Assembly: GCF_000340865.1 (NCBI RefSeq)
Contig: NC_020299.1
Span: forward strand, 682,001-746,000
Length of the DNA stretch: 64,000 nt
DNA from: Candidatus Kinetoplastibacterium oncopeltii TCC290E
Lineage (GTDB): Bacteria; Pseudomonadota; Gammaproteobacteria; Burkholderiales; Burkholderiaceae_B
Reading direction: 5' to 3'
Part shown: positions 20,528-30,822 of the stretch, in pieces
How positions within the stretch are numbered: the stretch's first letter is position 1
Layout: each line of letters starts with the position of its first letter
Translations under genes and position numbers: made by a program
Notes under the pieces: model-generated
Database searches by the model: none
The model's input: only the letters and a program-made list of their open reading frames with translations
What the model was told of the DNA's origin: nothing

Positions 20528-20670
20528 AAAACTCTTCAAGAAACTTGTCAAGAACATATCATTCTTCACAAGAGAATATGTTATAACACTATTATATGCT
20601 TTTTATCTAATTTAATTTGCTGATCTGAAATTAAATAATTATGAGTAGATTACATATAAAAAGTAACAAG

Positions 20671-22023
20671 CTACGATTTTTTCTTAAACAATGCAAAAAA
20701 GAAACCATCATGAGATACGTAATCTCCGTTATTATCGTCTATAGGTAAAATCTGAGATGGAGAATCTAGAAAAATAGCATCGCTATGCCTATCTAAGAAG
20801 GCCAATGCTTGGCCGATACCTTCTTCATAAAAAATAGAACATGTTACATACAATAATTTCCCTCCAGGAGCTACGGTATTCCATAAAGCATCTACAATTT
20901 TTATTTGTCTCAATACAAATTTTTGTATATCTGATTCTTTTCTTAACCACCTAATATCAGGATGTTTCCTAACTATTCCAGAAGCAGAACATGGAACATC
21001 AGCTAAAACAGCATCAAACAATTTTCCATCCCACCATTTATCTGTATCAGCGGCATCAGCCAGCATAAGGTCAACATTATTTGAATATAATTTCAATCTT
21101 TCTAAATTATTTTTCATTCTGTTTAGTCTTGTCTCATCACAATCTAAAGCTAGAAGTTTTATATTTGCCAATTCTAATAGATGAGAAGCTTTACCACCAG
21201 GAGCAGCACATGCATCTAAAACAGTCATGCCATCCTCAACACCCAATATTTGTCCAACTAATTGAGCACCAGCATCCTGTACACACCACCATCCTTCCGA
21301 AAACCCTATTAGATTATCTATTTTGGATTGAATCTTTTTTTTCACAATAATTCCAGAATCTCCAAAACTACAACAATCAATATCATTATCTAAGAATATA
21401 TTTACTAGATTATCTCTATCCATTTGTTTGGAATTGACTCTAATAGCTAATGGTGCAGGACTATTGGATGATGATAGTATTATTTTCCATGAACTGCCAT
21501 AAACATTACGCAAACTATTTATCCACCAATGTTGATAATTCCAACATGCTTCATGTTTATCTGCTATTTTATCCTCCAATAAAGATCTTTTTCTTAGAAA
21601 ATTTCTCAATCCAGCATTTAGTAATGATTTATATGGTTTCAATAAAGGCATATTATTTATAGCATTGACAGCTTCGTTAACTATAACGAATTCTTTATAT
21701 ATTGGAATGAAATTTAAATTATTTTCTTTTTTTTGAATATTAGAAAATTTTAATAAAGTCAATGACAATAGCCATAAAGATTCAAATAATTTGTTGGGGT
21801 ATTTTTTTATTAAACATTTACCAACGGAACTTGCCCATCCTAAATATCTCATCGAATGAAAACTCAATGATTGAACAGATGACCTAATAGGAGCATCTAT
21901 TTTGTCTAGAAAACATGTCAATGATCTTCCTTGTAATACTTCTAATATAGCATATGCAGTCAGATTCATAGTGTCCGATAATTGAATCTTTAGATCATTA
22001 TGATTTATAGCTTTCATTTTCAT
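20671..22023 (-). CDS. rsmB: 16S rRNA (cytosine-967-C5)-methyltransferase RsmB
   Basis: Methylates C967 of 16S rRNA. An N-terminal NusB-like helical domain (about 1-140) precedes the methyltransferase core. Core motifs are GWWCVQDAGAQLVGQIL, VLDACAAPGGKASHLLEL (SAM loop), LALDCDETRLNRM, DAVLADVPCSASGIVRKHPDIRW with the PC catalytic motif, and LLYVTCSIFYEEG with the second Cys. 450 residues, normal. Follows fmt by 23 bp in a def-fmt-rsmB operon, the usual order. Confidence 0.96.
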   Translation of the reverse strand: MKMKAINHNDLKIQLSDTMNLTAYAILEVLQGRSLTCFLDKIDAPIRSSVQSLSFHSMRYLGWASSVGKCLIKKYPNKLFESLWLLSLTLLKFSNIQKKENNLNFIPIYKEFVIVNEAVNAINNMPLLKPYKSLLNAGLRNFLRKRSLLEDKIADKHEACWNYQHWWINSLRNVYGSSWKIILSSSNSPAPLAIRVNSKQMDRDNLVNIFLDNDIDCCSFGDSGIIVKKKIQSKIDNLIGFSEGWWCVQDAGAQLVGQILGVEDGMTVLDACAAPGGKASHLLELANIKLLALDCDETRLNRMKNNLERLKLYSNNVDLMLADAADTDKWWDGKLFDAVLADVPCSASGIVRKHPDIRWLRKESDIQKFVLRQIKIVDALWNTVAPGGKLLYVTCSIFYEEGIGQALAFLDRHSDAIFLDSPSQILPIDDNNGDYVSHDGFFFALFKKKS

Positions 22024-22046
22024 TTGATTTCATAAACCTACCTAAA

Positions 22047-23003
22047 CTAGTTTGCCATAATATCTTTATGCATATAAAATCTATGCTTATATCCATTAAT
22101 AAAATCTTTGATAGAAGAACGAACTGCTCCTAATCTCTGTAATTCGGTTAAACGCAATATTCCACTTCTAGTAAAAACATTTATACCTTCATTATCAAAT
22201 GATTCTACAGATCCAGGAATTACTACATTACATTTAGTCTCCAACGGAATAGCATTCCATACCTTTAAAGGTTCACCAAAGTTACGTAATTTTATAATAG
22301 CTCCTGGCGATGGATTAAATGCACGAATTTTTCTAGATAAGGAAAGAGCATCATCAGAAAAATCTAATAATGCTTCATCCTTTTTTATTTTCTTTGCATA
22401 TGTTATGCCAGAAATTGATTGTGGCTCAGGCACTATTGTTTCAATATTTTTTAAAACATAATTAATAGCATTAGATCCTTCTTCGGATAATAATTTTTGT
22501 AAATTAAAAGCACTGTAATGGTTAAGAATTGGAATACTTGATTTAAATAGAATTTCACCAGTATCCAATCCTTCGTCCATTTTTATAATAGTTATACCAG
22601 TATGATTATCTCCAAATTCTATTGCACGTTGTATTGGAGCAGCTCCTCGCCATCTTGGTAATAAACTGGCATGTACATTTATACAACCAAGTCTAGGTAT
22701 ATCAAGTATACATTTAGGTAGTATCATACCATACGATACTACTATCATAATATCAGGTTTTATATCTTCCAACTCATCAATCAATCTTAAAGGAATATCC
22801 TCTTTTTTTAATGTATTAGGTTGAATAACTTTTATATTATTCATCATGGCTAAACGTTTTACAATACCATCTTTTTTTATTAACCCTCGTCCAGAAGGAT
22901 GATCTGGCTTGGTTATAACAGTATGAATATCATAACCAAGTGATATTAAGCTATGCAAATGATCATAAGCAAATTCAGAAGTTCCTGCAAATAATATACG
23001 CAT
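22047..23003 (-). CDS. fmt: Methionyl-tRNA formyltransferase
   Basis: Formylates initiator Met-tRNA with 10-formyl-tetrahydrofolate. Visible features: MRILFAGTSEFAYDHL, HPSGRG near residue 40, SYGMILPKCIL, INVHASLLPRWRGAAPIQRAI (catalytic Asn/His region), and TGITIIKMDEGLDTG with the catalytic Asp. The C-terminal OB-like domain (about 205-318) is present. 318 residues, normal. It overlaps no gene; def lies 5 bp upstream on the same strand. Confidence 0.97.
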   Translation of the reverse strand: MRILFAGTSEFAYDHLHSLISLGYDIHTVITKPDHPSGRGLIKKDGIVKRLAMMNNIKVIQPNTLKKEDIPLRLIDELEDIKPDIMIVVSYGMILPKCILDIPRLGCINVHASLLPRWRGAAPIQRAIEFGDNHTGITIIKMDEGLDTGEILFKSSIPILNHYSAFNLQKLLSEEGSNAINYVLKNIETIVPEPQSISGITYAKKIKKDEALLDFSDDALSLSRKIRAFNPSPGAIIKLRNFGEPLKVWNAIPLETKCNVVIPGSVESFDNEGINVFTRSGILRLTELQRLGAVRSSIKDFINGYKHRFYMHKDIMAN

Positions 23004-23008
23004 AAAAG

Positions 23009-23542
23009 CTATCCTTGAATATTCTTAGTATTATAGGCCGTTTTGATCTTATATTTCTTATACCTAGACCTTATCCTATCTTGCTTAAAGTTTGACAAAT
23101 ATTCCACAAATAACTTTCCATTTAAATGATCAATTTCGTGCTGTATGCACCTTGCAAATAATCCATCAGCACGATACTCTATCTTATTACTATTCTTATC
23201 CAGAGCAACACAAACAATTTCAGAGTATCTTTCAACTTTATCATATATACCAGGTACAGATAGGCATCCTTCGTTATCAGTTTCCAACTTATCGCTTCTC
23301 CAAATTATCTCAGGGTTGATCAGAGTTATGCAATTGGAATTTTCATTTTCATTAATATCAATAACAATTATACGCTCTTGAATATTTACCTGAGTTGCTG
23401 CTAATCCAATACCTTCTGAATTATGCATAGTATCTAACATATCATATATAATGCCTCTAACTCTAGAATCTACAACAGAAACTGGTTTGGCTATATTATG
23501 CAGGCGTTTATCAGGATAATTCAGTATATTAAGTAGTGCCAT
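23009..23542 (-). CDS. def: Peptide deformylase
   Basis: Removes the formyl group from the N-terminus of new proteins. All three metal-site motifs are present: [10 protein letters not shown] (motif 1), EGCLSVPG (motif 2, Cys ligand) and [14 protein letters not shown] (motif 3, HEIDH in place of the usual HExxH core spelling QHEIDH). 177 residues, normal length. First gene of the leftward def-fmt-rsmB operon, divergent from the yggS homologue. Its activity balances fmt. Confidence 0.97.
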   Translation of the reverse strand: MALLNILNYPDKRLHNIAKPVSVVDSRVRGIIYDMLDTMHNSEGIGLAATQVNIQERIIVIDINENENSNCITLINPEIIWRSDKLETDNEGCLSVPGIYDKVERYSEIVCVALDKNSNKIEYRADGLFARCIQHEIDHLNGKLFVEYLSNFKQDRIRSRYKKYKIKTAYNTKNIQG

Positions 23543-23716
23543 TTGAAATAAATATCAGATATTAAATTTACGTCACAAAAAATTTGTGATAATTGTATTT
23601 TACAATTTTTCATATTATATCAAATTTTTATAATTCAGTTAAAATAAGAAAATGCAAATATTACAAACTAGTAAGCGTCTAGAATTAAATTTACATTAAT
23701 ACTCAATGGAATATAT

Positions 23717-24424
23717 ATGAATGAGTTTGATGGTATTGCGGATAGAATAAATTACGTCAAACAACTTATTACAGATGTTTGCATTAGATCAGGACGTGAC
23801 CCAGATGAAATTAATATACTACCTGTTAGTAAAAATTTTGATAATAGATACATAAAATCAATTATTAAATTTGGCTTTACTTCTTTTGGAGAAAGCAGGA
23901 TACAAGAAATTCGTGAAAAATATAAACAGTTTAATAAAGATATCAGATGGATAATGATAGGAAATTTACAGACTAATAAGGTAAAAGAAGCTATTAATTA
24001 CATAGATGAATTAGAATCGCTAGATAGATTAGATCTAGCTTTTGTACTAAATAAGTATCTCAAATCAGAAAAAAAATCATTAAAAACATTAGTTCAGGTA
24101 AAAACTTCTTCAGAACCACAAAAATATGGTTTAGATCCTGATAAATTAATAGATTTTATAATCAAAGTCTCCGAAGAATATAAATTTTTAGAAATTGTAG
24201 GTCTAATGACTGTTGCAGAAAATTCAAAAGATCATAGAATCATAAGAAATTGCTTTAGTTTACTACGTAAATTAAAGGAAAAAGTAAATGAGCAAAAAAT
24301 ACCTGGAGTTAATTTGAAAAAACTTTCCATGGGTATGAGTAACGATTTTGAAATTGCGATTGAAGAAGGTTCTACCGAATTAAGGCTAGGCTCTATACTT
24401 TTCGGAAAAAGGATTTACAAATAA
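23717..24424 (+). CDS. YggS/PLPBP family pyridoxal-phosphate homeostasis protein
   Basis: PLP-binding barrel protein that in other bacteria keeps vitamin B6 and amino-acid pools balanced and has no proven catalytic reaction. Landmarks: INILPVSKNFDNRYI with the PLP Lys, FGESRIQEIREK, WIMIGNLQTNKVKEAI, LVQVKTSSEPQKYGL, and a C-terminal LSMGMSNDFEIAIEEGSTELRLGSILFG. 235 residues, normal. Two small departures from consensus are SKNF (commonly SKT) and IGNLQTNK (commonly HxGxLQxNK), yet the fold residues remain. Confidence 0.9.
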   Translation: MNEFDGIADRINYVKQLITDVCIRSGRDPDEINILPVSKNFDNRYIKSIIKFGFTSFGESRIQEIREKYKQFNKDIRWIMIGNLQTNKVKEAINYIDELESLDRLDLAFVLNKYLKSEKKSLKTLVQVKTSSEPQKYGLDPDKLIDFIIKVSEEYKFLEIVGLMTVAENSKDHRIIRNCFSLLRKLKEKVNEQKIPGVNLKKLSMGMSNDFEIAIEEGSTELRLGSILFGKRIYK

Positions 24425-24520
24425 AAGGATATCATTAATACTAAAACAATATATTTCAAAATTAAATTTATCGATAAAAAAAACTAAGATTAACAATATT
24501 TATTAACAAAACTTATTAAT

Positions 24521-26029
<1,509 letters not shown>

Positions 26030-26043
26030 GAACCAAGATAATT

Positions 26044-26089
26044 CCCTCATTATCTACTATTATATATTTATAGATAATGGGGTTTTTTT
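26044..26089 (+). terminator. Intrinsic terminator after ilvA
   Basis: Stem of about 12 bp between 26044-26056 and 26071-26082, with one bulged T and a CCC/GGG base, followed by seven T residues (26083-26089). It is the clearest rho-independent terminator in the window. The hairpin can also serve the convergent cydC. Confidence 0.85.
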
Positions 26090-26105
26090 AATTTTTATAG
26101 AATAT

Positions 26106-27788
26106 CTAGTCATCTAACAAGAGATGACCTTTTTTTAACTTATACGATTTTATATCATCATAAGGCAAGACATCAGCATGTGTTGCCATTAATACACTAC
26201 GATTTTTACCTACTGCCAACCTCAAATCTCTGAAAAATTCCCGTTCTAATACCTTATCTAATCCAGATGTTGGTTCGTCAAAAACTAAAACAGAAGCTGG
26301 TGATATTAATGCTCTAGCCAAACATAATCTACGAGCTTGGCCGACTGAAAGATTAGATCCTGTCTCATTAATGAAAGTATCCAGTCCATAAGGCAAATTT
26401 CTAACAAAATCCCATAATTTAACTAAATGAAGTATTTCAAATATTAGATCATTAGATGCTGATTGATTACCTAAAATTATATTGCTTCTTATAGTTCCTA
26501 GAAATATAGCTGGATCATGACTCAAAAAAGCTATTCTGTTATGCAAATCTGATTGTTTGCATCTCCTTATATCATAGCCTCCAAAACTAATAGAGCCATT
26601 AGAAACATCCTCCAAACGGAGCAATAAGCTAAGCAAGGTAGATTTTCCTGATCCGCTTGGCCCTATAATAGCAACATGTTCTCCAATACTTATTTTTAGA
26701 TTTATATTGCGCAATACAGATGATTCATCATTTGATATTGAATTAATATAAGAGAAATCAACATTGTTATATATTATTTCTCCGTATTTTGGTAAATTAA
26801 TGGGGTCATCCACATCATTTATACTATTCTTTGTATTAATAATAGTACTAATTCTTTCAGCACCTTTGATAGAAGAACCTAAGCAAGAAGATCCTTTTAC
26901 TAGGGAAGAAAACATTTCGAATAAACCGAAAGATGCTAATAAGATGCCTATTAGCAAAGGAGCCTCAATCTTATTTTCTTCAAAATAACCTATATCGAAG
27001 TAAATAATTAATACTATCCCAAATCCAGATATAATAGATAACGCATACTGTCCAGTAGCAGCTATAATAGATTGCTTTTTTTTATAATTAGATATACAGG
27101 AGCAAACATAATTAAATTCCTTTTTTTTTGCTTCTTGTAACTGCATAATTGTTATATCAATATGCGAATCTATCATTTCTAAAATAAATTCTCTGATATT
27201 AGAAGAATACTGCTGGATATACATTCCATTATTTTTAGAAAATTTTATTAATAATGAAGGAACAAAAACAATAGAAATAAATGAAACAATTACTATAATT
27301 AAGGAATTTATAGGCATAAACCAATGAAGAAATAGATAAAACAAGCAAGCTAATAAAATTATCACAATAAATGGTTCTAAAAATAACAAAAACACCACAT
27401 CTAATATATCAACATCACTAGTTATCCTTGATACTAAATCTCCATTACGATATTTAGATAGCTCCTTAGGATTTAATTTGATCATTGATTCAAATACAAA
27501 ACCACGAAGATCTGATAATAATTTAAAAATAGCAGTATGCCCTATTAATTTCTCTGCGTAACGAAATATAACCTTCATTAATGATAGTATTCTTATAATG
27601 GCAGAAGGCATAAAAAGATTGAAGATGGCTCCTATATCAACTATATAAGCTCCAGTTAATAACCATCCAGAGATTCCTAATAAAATAATTCCAGATATGG
27701 TTGTAATCAATAATAAAAAAATAGAAAGACACAAATAGAGCTTATTGTTTAAATATAGAGAACGTAAAAGATTGAATAGTGTTTTCAT
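26106..27788 (-). CDS. cydC: Cysteine/glutathione ABC exporter subunit CydC
   Basis: Half of the heterodimeric CydDC transporter that exports cysteine and glutathione to the periplasm and is needed for cytochrome bd assembly. Six membrane helices lie in the first 300 residues. The ATPase domain has Walker A GPSGSGKSTLLSLLLRL, the ABC signature LSVGQARRLCLARAL and Walker B VLVFDEPTSGLD. 560 residues. Its ATG overlaps the cydD stop (27785-27788), so translation is coupled. Distinguished from CydD by order and by the N-terminus. Confidence 0.93.
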   Translation of the reverse strand: MKTLFNLLRSLYLNNKLYLCLSIFLLLITTISGIILLGISGWLLTGAYIVDIGAIFNLFMPSAIIRILSLMKVIFRYAEKLIGHTAIFKLLSDLRGFVFESMIKLNPKELSKYRNGDLVSRITSDVDILDVVFLLFLEPFIVIILLACLFYLFLHWFMPINSLIIVIVSFISIVFVPSLLIKFSKNNGMYIQQYSSNIREFILEMIDSHIDITIMQLQEAKKKEFNYVCSCISNYKKKQSIIAATGQYALSIISGFGIVLIIYFDIGYFEENKIEAPLLIGILLASFGLFEMFSSLVKGSSCLGSSIKGAERISTIINTKNSINDVDDPINLPKYGEIIYNNVDFSYINSISNDESSVLRNINLKISIGEHVAIIGPSGSGKSTLLSLLLRLEDVSNGSISFGGYDIRRCKQSDLHNRIAFLSHDPAIFLGTIRSNIILGNQSASNDLIFEILHLVKLWDFVRNLPYGLDTFINETGSNLSVGQARRLCLARALISPASVLVFDEPTSGLDKVLEREFFRDLRLAVGKNRSVLMATHADVLPYDDIKSYKLKKGHLLLDD

Positions 27789-29515
27789 AAACTATTATTA
27801 ATCTTGCCATCATCCAAATGCCAAATTATAGGCATTTTTTTGTATATAAATGGCGAATGTGTAATTAAAACTAAAGTTTTATTTTGTGAAAAATCAATTA
27901 TGTTTTTAAAAAGTCTTTTTTCTGTATCTTGATCTAAATGAGCAGTAGGCTCATCTAACAATATAAAGTCCGGATTTCTGAGAAATAGGCGTGCTAAACT
28001 GACTCTTTGAATCTGTCCCCTAGAAATTCCAACTCCTTCTTTGCCTAATATAGTATCCAAACCATTAGGAAGATTTTCAATGAAATCAGACACTAAAGAC
28101 AGCCTAACTGCTTCTAATATCTCAGTACGAGAAGCTTCAGGTTTTGCTATTTTAATATTTTCTAATACACTATCTTGAAATATATAAGGACGCTGACTTG
28201 CAAGAAAAGTCTTTTTCCTCAAAATATTTTCATCCAAATTAATAAGATCATAGCCCTCAAAGATAATTTGACCATCATAAGGTCTTAATCTTACCATAGA
28301 CTCTAATAAAGATGTCTTTCCAATGCCACTAACTCCTGTCAAAGCAATATGATCGAATCTAAGAATATTAAAGCTCAATTTATTAACTATGTTTTTATTA
28401 GAATTAAAATCTTTTATTTCTAAATTTCTGGCAGATATTAATATTGAAGTGTCTATAGTAAATTCATTAATAGTCTTTTTATGAATTTTAATATCATCGG
28501 TCATCGAACCATCAAGATCTGGCAATCCATTAAATAATTCTTCAATTTTATTTACCGCTGCATGAGCTGATGCTCTATCATGATAGTACAAAGCCATTTG
28601 TCTTAAAGGATTATAAACTTCTGGAGCTATCAATAAAAAAAATAAACCTAGCTGCAGATTAATTTGATCTTTTCCTATATGAATAAAATTTAGAAAAGTT
28701 AGACCAACATATACAGCAATACAGGCAACACCCATAGCAGAAAAAAATTCTAAAACAGCAGATGATAAAAATGCAATTCTCAAAACCGACAATGTACGAT
28801 CTTTAAGATCATTACTTGCTTTTATTACTGAGTCAAGCTCTCTTTCTTCACAACCATATAACTTTAATGTCATTAACCCTCTTAGCCTATCAGCAAAAAA
28901 ACCAGAAAGCCATGAAAAAGAATCCAGATATTTACTGCTGGCACGCTCTGCACCGTAACCAATCAATGCCATAAATAATGGTATAAGTGGGACACTTATA
29001 AATAGTATCATACCTATAATTTTATCGAAATAAAATATCAAAATTGAAAAAGATATAGGAATAATTGCTGCACTAACAGATATGGGTAAATACTTGCGAA
29101 AGTAGCCATCCAAAAGCTCTACCTGTTCAACTATGCTGCTAGCAATAGCTCCAGAAACTTGACTTCTAGTCCACATATGACCATTTGCAAATAGGTTCTC
29201 GTACAATATTTTTCTTATATTTGCTTTTATAGTCTCAGATGCTTTTATAGCATATAATTCTTGTACGTATGCAATAGTAGCACGCATAATTACTAAAAAA
29301 GCAAACAAAGAAATAGGATATATCAAATAATCTCTATTGACATGGTCAATAAAAACAGAATTTAATATATTCGATAATATCCATAATTGAAAAATCAGTA
29401 AAATACTACCAAGTAATGGCAATAAAATAGCAATTATCAAATGAAATTTAGCAAAAGCAACAAGCTTTCCAAGCCAAATCTTGCCAGATTTACTAAGCAT
29501 ATTGCTTTTACTCAT
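27785..29515 (-). CDS. cydD: Cysteine/glutathione ABC exporter subunit CydD
   Basis: Partner of CydC in the inner-membrane exporter of cysteine and glutathione. Membrane domain about 1-320; ATPase domain with Walker A GVSGIGKTSLLES, signature motif ISRGQIQRVSLARLFLR (divergent from LSGGQ) and Walker B FILLDEPTAHLD. 576 residues, typical. It starts 5 nt after the cydX stop and ends overlapping cydC, so the two oxidase subunits, CydX and both exporter halves lie in one transcription unit. Confidence 0.93.
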   Translation of the reverse strand: MSKSNMLSKSGKIWLGKLVAFAKFHLIIAILLPLLGSILLIFQLWILSNILNSVFIDHVNRDYLIYPISLFAFLVIMRATIAYVQELYAIKASETIKANIRKILYENLFANGHMWTRSQVSGAIASSIVEQVELLDGYFRKYLPISVSAAIIPISFSILIFYFDKIIGMILFISVPLIPLFMALIGYGAERASSKYLDSFSWLSGFFADRLRGLMTLKLYGCEERELDSVIKASNDLKDRTLSVLRIAFLSSAVLEFFSAMGVACIAVYVGLTFLNFIHIGKDQINLQLGLFFLLIAPEVYNPLRQMALYYHDRASAHAAVNKIEELFNGLPDLDGSMTDDIKIHKKTINEFTIDTSILISARNLEIKDFNSNKNIVNKLSFNILRFDHIALTGVSGIGKTSLLESMVRLRPYDGQIIFEGYDLINLDENILRKKTFLASQRPYIFQDSVLENIKIAKPEASRTEILEAVRLSLVSDFIENLPNGLDTILGKEGVGISRGQIQRVSLARLFLRNPDFILLDEPTAHLDQDTEKRLFKNIIDFSQNKTLVLITHSPFIYKKMPIIWHLDDGKINNSL

Positions 29516-29520
29516 TAAAA

Positions 29521-29625
29521 TTAATCAGCATTATTCGAATTATTCTTATATTCAAAAAGTATCCCGCTAATAATACTAAAGGCTGCAGCAAAACCCAACC
29601 CTAAAATCCAGGAAAAATACCACAT
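29521..29625 (-). CDS. cydX: Cytochrome bd oxidase small subunit CydX
   Basis: A 34-residue single-span membrane protein that stabilises cytochrome bd in other bacteria. Reading the minus strand gives MWYFSWILGLGFAAAFSII followed by SGILFEYKNNSNNAD; the MWYFSWILG opening is the family hallmark. A GGAGGT ribosome-binding site lies 6-7 nt before the ATG. It sits between cydB (stop at 29648) and cydD (start at 29515), the position known for cydX. It is too short for routine gene calling and easily missed. Confidence 0.93.
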   Translation of the reverse strand: MWYFSWILGLGFAAAFSIISGILFEYKNNSNNAD

Positions 29626-29647
29626 TTTAAACCTCCAATATTAAAAA

Positions 29648-30802
29648 CTAATAAGAATTATGAGACTCAGCAACGGATTTATCATTAACTTTCCCTCTCA
29701 TTACCTTGTATACAAAAGCAGTATAAGCGATAACTATAGGTAAAAATAAAATAGTCGACAAAAACATAACCCAAAGAGTCAAATGACTTGAAGAGGAATC
29801 CCAAACTGTCAATCCACTGCTATAGCTTCCAAAAGAAGAAGGCATAAGAAAAGGAAATAAAGAAACTCCTACAGTGACAATAATAGCAGCAATACCAACA
29901 CTTGATCCAATAAATGCTGAAATATGATATTGTTTTTTAATAGATATAAACGATACTATAGGTCCCAATATACCAAATATAGGTGCCATACAAGCTATAG
30001 GCCATTTTTCATAATTTAATAACCATGCTCCTTGTTGTAATTCAATCGCCTTTAATAATGGATTAGAAGCACCATTATAGTTAATAGTGCTTGTTATTAT
30101 TTGACCATCGATATTTTTTACAAAAAATCCAGCAGCTATAAAAATCGCTGCTGTTAACAATGAGAATATTTTCCCATAAAACATAGATCTTTCTTGCAAA
30201 ATACCTTCTGTCTTCAGTACTAAGAAATTTGCACCATGCATAGCAAGCATCACTACACTAAGAACTCCCGTAACTAAAGTAAAAGGTCTGAATAGTTCAA
30301 AAAAACTACCATGATAAGACACTCTTAAGCTAATATGATCGAAACCAATTGGAACACCTAGAATTATGTTACCCATAGCTACGCCAAATACTAAAGAAGC
30401 TACAACTCCTGAGAAACATAATAAATAATCCCAGGTACTGCGCCATGAGCTAGAGTCTAGTTTGCTACGATATTTAAATCCAACCGGTCTTATAATTAGC
30501 GCAACTAATACCAACAACATAGCTAAGTAAAAACCTGAGAAAGATGCAGCATATATCAAAGGCCAGGCAGCAAAAATAGCCCCACCAGCTGTGATTAGCC
30601 AAACTTGATTACCTTCCCAAATAGGACCAATAGAATTTATTAATACCCTTCTCTCGTTATCACTTTTAGCAACTAAAGGTAATAAAACTGCTACACCTAG
30701 GTCAAACCCATCAGTAACAGCAAAACCAACAAGCAATGCTCCCAAAAATATCCACCATAAGAACCTTAAGGTAGAATATTCTAAAAAAATAAAAGATTCC
30801 AT
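29648..30802 (-). CDS. cydB: Cytochrome bd ubiquinol oxidase subunit II
   Basis: Membrane subunit of the bd-type terminal oxidase, pairing with CydA. The 384 residues hold about eight or nine hydrophobic helices. The N-terminal LRFLWWIFLGALLVGFAVTDGFDLGVAVLLPL contains the TDGFDLG motif of CydB; IGPIWEGNQVWLITAGGAIFAAWP follows. Complete. Between cydA and cydX on the same strand, with 20 bp before it. Together with ubiquinone made by the IspB route, it offers a high-affinity, non-proton-pumping respiratory end point. Confidence 0.96.
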   Translation of the reverse strand: MESFIFLEYSTLRFLWWIFLGALLVGFAVTDGFDLGVAVLLPLVAKSDNERRVLINSIGPIWEGNQVWLITAGGAIFAAWPLIYAASFSGFYLAMLLVLVALIIRPVGFKYRSKLDSSSWRSTWDYLLCFSGVVASLVFGVAMGNIILGVPIGFDHISLRVSYHGSFFELFRPFTLVTGVLSVVMLAMHGANFLVLKTEGILQERSMFYGKIFSLLTAAIFIAAGFFVKNIDGQIITSTINYNGASNPLLKAIELQQGAWLLNYEKWPIACMAPIFGILGPIVSFISIKKQYHISAFIGSSVGIAAIIVTVGVSLFPFLMPSSFGSYSSGLTVWDSSSSHLTLWVMFLSTILFLPIVIAYTAFVYKVMRGKVNDKSVAESHNSY

Positions 30803-30822
30803 GATGATCTCAATAAATATTA

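Larger units (their letters stand above)
20135..20670. other. Noncoding spacer between rsmB and the response regulator, with three hairpins
   Basis: No gene is recognisable. In Bordetella-type genomes a DUF4390 gene and a large sensor kinase gene sit here, so this spacer probably marks their deletion. It contains perfect hairpins at 20374-20419 and 20488-20527, and a weaker one around 20551-20583. No kinase motif could be found in translation. Confidence 0.55.
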
